Of a stretch of DNA of 56,863 nt, positions 52,701-56,863 are shown one piece after another; position 1 is the first letter of the stretch; each line of letters begins with the position of its first letter. The DNA is from Butyrivibrio sp. (GTDB lineage Bacteria > Bacillota_A > Clostridia > Lachnospirales > Lachnospiraceae). The DNA lies in the NCBI RefSeq assembly GCF_024699075.1, contig NZ_JAILQF010000222.1, forward strand, positions 1-56,863, written 5' to 3'. A program made the position numbers and the translations under genes. A model generated the notes under the pieces. The model had not been told where the DNA came from. It was given only the letters and a program-made list of their open reading frames with translations, and did not search any database.

Positions 52701-54381
52701 TTTTGTTGCATTTACATCTGGTATTACAGAGGTTAATGCTCTTGCTCCTCACTATATATGTCCGCGCTGTCATTACAGCGATTTTGATTCTGAAGAGGTA
52801 AAGGCATTTAGTGGTAAAGCCGGAGTGGATATGCCTGATAGAAGATGCCCTAAGTGCGGTCATATGCTCCTTAAAGACGGATTCGATATCCCTTTTGAAA
52901 CCTTCCTTGGATTCAAAGGAGATAAGGAGCCTGATATCGACCTTAACTTCTCAGGTGAATATCAGTCCAAAGCTCATAAGTATACTGAAGTTATCTTTGG
53001 TTACGGACAGACCTTCAGAGCAGGAACAATTGCTGCTCTTGCTGATAAGACAGCCTATGGTTATGTCAAAAAATATTATGACGAGATCGGTGTTCCAAAG
53101 AGAATGGCTGAGATCAATAGAATAGTTGCAGGATGTACCGGTATAAGAAGAGGTACAGGTCAGCACCCGGGAGGAATCGTAGTTCTTCCTGTTGGTGAGG
53201 ATATTAATACATTTACACCTGTTCAGCATCCTGCTAATGACCAGACAACAGCAACAATCACAACCCATTATGATTATCACTCTATTGATCATAACCTCTT
53301 AAAACTTGATATTCTCGGGCATGATGATCCTACCATGATCAGATTCCTCATGGACTGTACCGGTGTTGATCCTAAGGATGTACCTTTTGATGATCCTCTT
53401 GTAATGGAACTCTTTGAAGATACAGGATCTCTCGGAATAACACCCGATCAGATAGGCGGAACTCCGCTTGGCTGCCTTGGTATACCGGAATTTGGTACCG
53501 ATTTTGCCATGAACATGGTTGTTGAGGCTAAGCCTACATCACTTAGCCACCTTATAAGAATATCAGGTCTGTCACACGGTACAGATGTATGGCAGGGTAA
53601 TGCCCAGGTACTTATCAGTAACGGAACAGCAACTATCGATACAGCTATCTGTTGCCGAGATGATATCATGATCTATCTTATCCAGAAGGGACTTGATCCT
53701 TCTGACTCATTCAAGATCATGGAATCAGTCCGTAAGGGTAAGGTTGCCAAAGGCAAAGAGCCTAAGTGGGATAAATACAAAGAGGACATGAGAGCGCATG
53801 ATGTACCTGAATGGTATATAGGATCCTGCGAACTTATTAAATACATGTTCCCTAAAGCTCACGCTGCTGCATACGTTATGATGGCCTGGAGAATAGCTTA
53901 TTTTAAGGTTTATTGTCCTCAGGCATTTTATGCTGCATGGTTCTCAATAAGAGCCAAGGCCTTTTCATATCTTGATATGTGTCAGGGAGAGAACCATCTT
54001 CACGGAAGAATGCAGGAACTTAAAAATAAAGAGAAGATGTCTCCAGTAGAAGAAGCTGAGTACTACGACATGAGACTTGTAGAAGAAATGTATGAAAGAG
54101 GCATAGAATTTGAGCCTATAGATATATTTAAGGCCAAATCACGTCTTTTCCAGGTCGTAGGAAATAAGATAATGCCTTCACTGAAAGCATTTGACGGTAT
54201 GGGTGAAAAAGCTGCGGATGCCGTTGTGGAAGCTGCTAAAGATGGACCTTTCCTTTCTAAGGATGACTTTAAAGAAAGAACCAAATGTCCTCAGAAGGTA
54301 GTAGATGCAATGGCAGAAATAGGACTTCTTGGAGATCTTCCGGAGTCTAATCAGATATCGCTGTTTGATTTTATGAACTAA
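49726..54381 (+). CDS. polC: DNA polymerase III alpha subunit, PolC type
   Basis: The replicative polymerase of Gram-positive bacteria, 1551 residues against about 1440 in Bacillus. N-terminal domain (1-165), a Lys/Ala/Gln-rich low-complexity insert (about 165-285), OB fold (about 320-410), split PHP domain (VELHCHTKMSDMDGV near 417), DEDD proofreading exonuclease (FVVFDIETTGFSP near 521; AVDDAECTAY), zinc site (CPRCHYS near 1011, CPKCGHM near 1041), polymerase palm with PDIDLNFSGEYQ near 1070, and C-terminal helix-hairpin-helix regions ending with DLPESNQISLFDFMN, whose QISLF matches a clamp-binding peptide. GGGGGAG precedes ATG. Confidence 0.98.
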   Translation: MAKAFFDVFPQLKLSGHTKELMEETRVEKVSATRKQDFIRIYISSDCLIDKQEILKVEKEIRTQLFPNVSIVIKIYERFHLSAQYTPQNLMDIYGESILQEFKTYNPIEYTLLKGADFRYPSLDAMEIVLEDSVTSSQEAPEIERIMDKIINERCGLNIRIYTVFEEKKDKKKSQVPDYSAESERMSAKLEAALEAKKAKDQEDKNKDASKGASKAKSTSQADAKKANSVDASVQQAAEEAAAAMANDKGGTTSAGEGSVNQNRAPSGFGGKKFGTWKKGGFGGPMKKSDDPNVIYGRDFDDDAMRLSEVDGEIGEVTIQGKVIRYEEKPLRNGEKTIVMFDLTDFTDSITIKLFVKNEDLSDLNKDLKAGAFIKVKGITMIDKFDHELTIGSVGGIRKINDFTVKRKDNAEVKRVELHCHTKMSDMDGVSEVSDIVKQAYKWGMPGIAITDHGVVQALTDANHVWEDLYGSACKDAKANELPVPDRQNFFKLILGVEGYLVDDLVEIVRNGKGQDIKDTTFVVFDIETTGFSPLKNKIIEIGAVKVRNGEILERFSEFINPQVPIPFRIEKLTSITDEMVMGAPTRDVIIPKFVEFCKDAVLVGHNVGFDISFINQNCKELGIEADFSTVDTMWLSRVFFPHQAKHTLDATAKTLNVILDHHHRAVDDAECTAYIFLKFLPMLEEKGVTDLTKMQEFGQSTPEMIKHLRPHHVIILAKNTLGRCNLYTLVSKSHLDYFRRFPLIPKSVLSQYREGLIIGSACCAGELYGAVVEDRPETEIARLVNFYDYLEIQPVGNNHFMVDSEKYDSIESDDDIREVNRKIVKLGEQFHKPVVATCDAHFLNPEDQIYRTIIQAGRGFDDEEPAPLYVRTTQEMLAEFDYLGNDKAFEVCVTNTRKIMDMCDSVSPVRPDKCPPVIEDSDKTLEKICYDKAHEIYGEELPEIVDARLKRELNSIIKNGYSVMYIIAQKLVWKSNEDGYLVGSRGSVGSSFVAFTSGITEVNALAPHYICPRCHYSDFDSEEVKAFSGKAGVDMPDRRCPKCGHMLLKDGFDIPFETFLGFKGDKEPDIDLNFSGEYQSKAHKYTEVIFGYGQTFRAGTIAALADKTAYGYVKKYYDEIGVPKRMAEINRIVAGCTGIRRGTGQHPGGIVVLPVGEDINTFTPVQHPANDQTTATITTHYDYHSIDHNLLKLDILGHDDPTMIRFLMDCTGVDPKDVPFDDPLVMELFEDTGSLGITPDQIGGTPLGCLGIPEFGTDFAMNMVVEAKPTSLSHLIRISGLSHGTDVWQGNAQVLISNGTATIDTAICCRDDIMIYLIQKGLDPSDSFKIMESVRKGKVAKGKEPKWDKYKEDMRAHDVPEWYIGSCELIKYMFPKAHAAAYVMMAWRIAYFKVYCPQAFYAAWFSIRAKAFSYLDMCQGENHLHGRMQELKNKEKMSPVEEAEYYDMRLVEEMYERGIEFEPIDIFKAKSRLFQVVGNKIMPSLKAFDGMGEKAADAVVEAAKDGPFLSKDDFKERTKCPQKVVDAMAEIGLLGDLPESNQISLFDFMN

Positions 54382-54439
54382 GTCATTTCTTTTGGGTACC
54401 GATATCAGTACAAATATAAAAGCGGGATAGAGGCTTGAG

Positions 54440-55243
54440 ATGATTATTGCAAAGTATTTTGTGGAATTTGTAATCTACAGCTTTTTAGGCTGGATATATG
54501 AATGTACATATTGCAGTATTAAATCAAAACACTGGAGTAACAGAGGATTTCTTTACGGCCCTGTATGTCCTATTTATGGAGTTGGAGCGATCAGCTGTTC
54601 GATAATATTTGGTAATTTCAATCTGACTCTGGAAGGCGAAACTCCTATATGGGAAATATTTGTAATATGTGCTTTTGGAAGCGCGATACTTGAATATGCA
54701 ACAAGTTATATACTTGAAAAAAGATTTAACGCCATGTGGTGGGACTATTCAAACACTCCGTTTAACATAAACGGAAGAATATGCCTTCCTGCTACTATGG
54801 GATTTGGAATTGCCGGAATAATAGTAGTCAAATTCATACTTCCTGTTGCAGAATCTGTAAAAGGACAGATGCAGCCTGTATTTGCAGAAATACTTGCACT
54901 GTTCTTTATGGGAGTTTTAGCAGCAGATACAGCTCTTACAGTGCAGTCACTTATTGACCTTACACAAAAGCTTGACAATTTTGAAGTTGGTTTTAATAAT
55001 AAGATAGAAGAAAATATTAAAGCTATTCATGAAATGCCTGGCGAAATACGTGAAAAATATGCATCATTTACGTCAAAGCTTACTGAAAGACAGAAATATG
55101 CATTGTATTCAATTAAGAAATATACATCGCAGTCCAGATCGTTTTCGGCAGCAAGTATAAAGAATTATTTGGAAAGTATTGGTTCTAAGATTAAGAAGAA
55201 TCTGCCTGAACGACATGAAAAGCAGTCAGAGGATTCGGAATAG
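54440..55243 (+). CDS. PF06541 (CmpB-like) membrane protein
   Basis: 267 residues, about five membrane helices, then a charged cytosolic tail of about 90 residues. The family start FVIYSFLGWIYECTYCSI and RGFLYGPVCPIYGVGAI are clear, as is WDYSNTPFNINGRICLPATMGFG. Databases call such proteins putative ABC-transporter type IV, but no transporter role has been established to my knowledge. AGAGG lies before ATG. It is followed by an HD gene 15 bases on, a pairing that I have seen in related Lachnospiraceae layouts (memory, not checked). Confidence 0.88.
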   Translation: MIIAKYFVEFVIYSFLGWIYECTYCSIKSKHWSNRGFLYGPVCPIYGVGAISCSIIFGNFNLTLEGETPIWEIFVICAFGSAILEYATSYILEKRFNAMWWDYSNTPFNINGRICLPATMGFGIAGIIVVKFILPVAESVKGQMQPVFAEILALFFMGVLAADTALTVQSLIDLTQKLDNFEVGFNNKIEENIKAIHEMPGEIREKYASFTSKLTERQKYALYSIKKYTSQSRSFSAASIKNYLESIGSKIKKNLPERHEKQSEDSE

Positions 55244-55258
55244 GAATTATTAGTATTT

Positions 55259-55774
55259 ATGACCAGATTTGAGAGAGAAAAACATTTCAGATTACTCGTA
55301 AGTGAACTTGCTGAAGATGTGAGATCGCAGCAGATGAAGAATTTTATACAGCATGGCCGTATCACAACTTATGATCACTGCATGAGAGTAGCAAGACTTT
55401 CGTATTTGCTTAATAATGCATTAAAGGTTAAGTCTAATGAAAAGGAGCTTATAAGAGGGGCTTTTCTTCATGATTATTTTCTATATGACTGGCATAAAGA
55501 TTATGTGCTCAAAAAGGCACCTGAGAACTGGTTTTATCCTTTAAAACTGGTTCACCAGTTCTTTCATCTTCACGGCTTTACACATCCGCAGTCAGCTATG
55601 GAGAATGCAAAGAGAGATTTTAATCTTACAGACAAAGAGGCACAGATAATCAGAAGTCATATGTGGCCACTGACATTTTTCCATCCTCCAAAGTCCAGAG
55701 AAGCTGTACTTGTATGTGCTGCTGACAAGATTGCATCGCTTCAGGAAACAGTAGCAATGCGCAGAGCAAAATAA
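55259..55774 (+). CDS. HD-domain phosphohydrolase
   Basis: 171 residues. The HD metal site is visible: ITTYDHCMRVARLS (first His), GAFLHDYFLYDW (His-Asp pair), HSHMWPLTF and CAADKIASLQE (last Asp). Soluble, with a helical fold. Such proteins hydrolyse nucleotides or phosphate esters; the substrate is not decidable. Only a weak TAGGA site lies upstream of ATG, suggesting coupling with the preceding gene. Confidence 0.88.
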   Translation: MTRFEREKHFRLLVSELAEDVRSQQMKNFIQHGRITTYDHCMRVARLSYLLNNALKVKSNEKELIRGAFLHDYFLYDWHKDYVLKKAPENWFYPLKLVHQFFHLHGFTHPQSAMENAKRDFNLTDKEAQIIRSHMWPLTFFHPPKSREAVLVCAADKIASLQETVAMRRAK

Positions 55775-55801
55775 AAAATTATAAAAAAATCAAAATAACA
55801 C

Positions 55802-55830
55802 TTGCATTATTAAAAATATCATGGTATCTT
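55802..55830 (+). promoter_or_regulatory. promoter of the tRNA-Glu gene
   Basis: TTGCAT (55802-55807) and TATCTT (55825-55830) lie 17 bases apart. A perfect 8-base-pair hairpin, AAGTCGGT/ACCGACTT (55835-55857), stands between the promoter and the tRNA. Confidence 0.7.
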
Positions 55831-55862
55831 ATTCAAGTCGGTCAGGTGCACCGACTTAATAT

Positions 55863-55934
55863 GGCTCGTTGGTCAAGAGGCTAAGACGCTGCCCTCTCAC
55901 GGCAGAATCACCGGTTCGATTCCGATACGAGCTA
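55863..55934 (+). tRNA. tRNA-Glu (anticodon CTC)
   Basis: A 72-base cloverleaf: acceptor GGCTCGT/ACGAGCT, D stem GTC/GAC, anticodon stem CTGCC/GGCAG with loop CTCTCAC (anticodon CTC at 55896-55898), four-base variable loop, T arm with TTCGATT loop. Discriminator A; no encoded CCA. Two weak points: the first pair is G-U and the T stem ACCGG/CCGAT has a C-A mismatch. It is the only tRNA in the window and stands upstream of rimP. Confidence 0.92.
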
Positions 55935-55985
55935 CTGACTGTTATTAACCGCTGAAGCGGTATATGAACAGCCCAACCCGAAAGT

Positions 55986-56017
55986 TACCGCAGATTGAAA
56001 TTTGCGGTATATTTTTT
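55986..56017 (+). terminator. first terminator between tRNA-Glu and rimP
   Basis: TACCGCA (55986-55992) pairs with TGCGGTA (56003-56009), followed by TATTTTTT. It ends the tRNA transcript. A small CCGC-TGAA-GCGG hairpin lies between the tRNA and it (about 55951-55962). Confidence 0.8.
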
Positions 56018-56068
56018 GCCTTAGATACTGGTCTTTAGATCTTTATTTCAAGGCGCTGGTAGCCTGCC

Positions 56069-56089
56069 CGTCGAAAACTTGACGTTTTT
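56069..56089 (+). terminator. weak middle terminator before rimP
   Basis: CGTC (56069-56072) and GACG (56081-56084) form a short stem followed by TTTTT. Weak on its own, but placed between two stronger terminators. Confidence 0.35.
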
Positions 56090-56131
56090 GCATATTAGTG
56101 GTATGGTTATAAAGTAATTATGTGGTTTTGG

Positions 56132-56158
56132 AGTGGACTTTCGCGAGTCCACTTTTTT
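56132..56158 (+). terminator. second strong terminator before rimP
   Basis: AGTGGACT (56132-56139), loop TTCGCG, AGTCCACT (56146-56153), then TTTTT. It lies 59 bases before the rimP start codon, so it is a candidate attenuator for rimP-nusA. Confidence 0.85.
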
Positions 56159-56216
56159 GTTGCACAAGCCCTGCAAGTAAAAACTTGCAATAAAAGTATT
56201 ATGTGAAAGGTGGCAT

Positions 56217-56681
56217 ATGTCGAGAAAAGAAGATATTGAACGCAAGACGGAAGAGATACTTGTTCCGATTGCACAAAAGCACGGCACAACAGTTTATGAT
56301 GTTGAATATGTCAAGGAAGCAGGTGACTGGTATCTGCGAGCTTATATTGACAAGGAAGGCGGAGTAAACATTGGAGACTGCGTTGATGTAAGCCATGATC
56401 TGTCAGATGCACTTGATGCGGATGATTTTATTGAAGATGCTTACACATTAGAGGTTTCAAGCCCGGGGCTTGGAAGACAGCTCAAAAAGGACAGACATTT
56501 TGAGAACAGTCTGGGCCTTGATGTAGATTTAAAGACATATAAGCCTGTGGATGGCTGTAAGGAATTTACCGGCGTCCTTAAAGCATATGATGCCGATACA
56601 GTAACTATAACCATTCAGGATATAGATAAGATTTTTTCAAGAAAAGATATTTCAGTCATTAGACTGTCACTGGATTTTTAA
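56217..56681 (+). CDS. rimP: ribosome maturation factor RimP
   Basis: 154 residues. Helps 30S subunit assembly. Two-domain fold: N-terminal alpha/beta domain (TTVYDVEYVKEAGDWYLRAY split; INIGDC-like GGVNIGDCVDVSHDLSDALD) with the family core LEVSSPGLGRQLKKDRHF, and a C-terminal SH3-like domain (VDLKTYKPVDGCKEFTGVL). AAAGGTGG precedes ATG. First gene of the nusA operon; the upstream terminators suggest control by attenuation. Confidence 0.96.
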   Translation: MSRKEDIERKTEEILVPIAQKHGTTVYDVEYVKEAGDWYLRAYIDKEGGVNIGDCVDVSHDLSDALDADDFIEDAYTLEVSSPGLGRQLKKDRHFENSLGLDVDLKTYKPVDGCKEFTGVLKAYDADTVTITIQDIDKIFSRKDISVIRLSLDF

Positions 56682-56723
56682 TGGTGATGCGTGAAAACGC
56701 AGAAAGGAAGAAGAGGAAAAGAC

Positions 56724-56863
56724 ATGAGTAAAGAACTTATGGAAGCACTTGATGCATTGGAGAAAGAGAAGAATATCAGTAAGGAAAGCCTTTTTGATGC
56801 AATTGAGAATTCTCTCATGACCGCATGCAAGAACAATTTTGGCAAGGCGGACAATGTAAAAGT
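56724..56863 (+). CDS. nusA: transcription factor NusA, N-terminal part (cut by window end)
   Basis: The first 46 codons are present (SKELMEALDALEKEKNISKE; LFDAIENSLMTACKNNFG), matching the NusA N-terminal domain that binds RNA polymerase. AGAGG precedes ATG. NusA promotes pausing and termination, which bears on the terminators upstream of rimP. The gene continues beyond the window. Confidence 0.92.
   Translation, partial: MSKELMEALDALEKEKNISKESLFDAIENSLMTACKNNFGKADNVK

Overview
The window reads as chromosome of a low-GC Firmicute of the family Lachnospiraceae, most likely a rumen or gut organism of the Butyrivibrio/Pseudobutyrivibrio type. The signs are a Gram-positive PolC replicase, the pyrH-frr-uppS-cdsA-dxr-rseP-ispG-polC order, strong AT-rich Shine-Dalgarno and sigma-A-type promoters, a DUF1653 protein, a PF06541 membrane protein, and a ketodeoxygluconate/KDPG branch that fits pectin or uronate use. 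The genus is an inference from gene content and no 16S gene is present. I see no prophage, insertion sequence, integrase or CRISPR array; this is core chromosome with some accessory surface and signalling genes.

Layout. 1-6850: arginine biosynthesis, with argG on the minus strand divergent from argC-GNAT-argJ-argB-argD and ARG-box-like operators between them. 6900-8400: an orphan solute-binding protein. 8500-16970: a ComEA-like lipoprotein, a PhoB-type response regulator and histidine kinase, a GerM-domain lipoprotein, ComEC, the DNA polymerase III delta subunit and a DUF1653 protein. 17090-19000 (minus): a PAP2 phosphatase and a diacylglycerol-kinase-like lipid kinase. 19280-20520: glyA. 20870-21293: a stretch with its own promoter and terminator, no credible ORF and several hairpins, which I read as a noncoding RNA gene of unknown class. 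21390-24530: a degenerate GH3-family membrane protein, a small unknown protein and a 23S rRNA m5U methyltransferase. 24660-27150 (minus): a sodium/solute symporter and a short flagellin-like protein far from any flagellar gene. 27480-30440: a switch-like leader followed by two tandem MATE transporters. 30450-33820: a VWA lipoprotein (minus) and a diguanylate cyclase. 33940-36630: an IclR regulator, KDPG aldolase and KDG kinase with a dyad operator. 36900-42810: an AI-2E family permease, a degenerate GGDEF protein, a VanY-type carboxypeptidase with wall-binding-like repeats, a transmembrane polysaccharide deacetylase and a bactofilin. 42910-54380: pyrH, frr, uppS, cdsA, dxr, rseP, ispG, polC. 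54440-56863: a PF06541 membrane protein, an HD protein, tRNA-Glu, tandem terminators, rimP and the start of nusA.

How the genes fit together. Arginine genes form one regulon. The 8.5-15 kb block joins envelope signalling to DNA-uptake genes. The 38.9-42.8 kb block looks like a cell-wall shaping unit (carboxypeptidase, deacetylase, bactofilin scaffold). The 42.9-49.6 kb block supplies UMP, ribosome recycling, undecaprenyl and phospholipid precursors and the DXP isoprenoid route. The most promising undescribed elements are the noncoding RNA at about 20906-21293, the attenuator-like leader before the MATE genes at 27487-27605, the MtrAB-LpqB-like order of regulator, kinase and GerM lipoprotein, and the tRNA-terminators-rimP-nusA arrangement at the right end.
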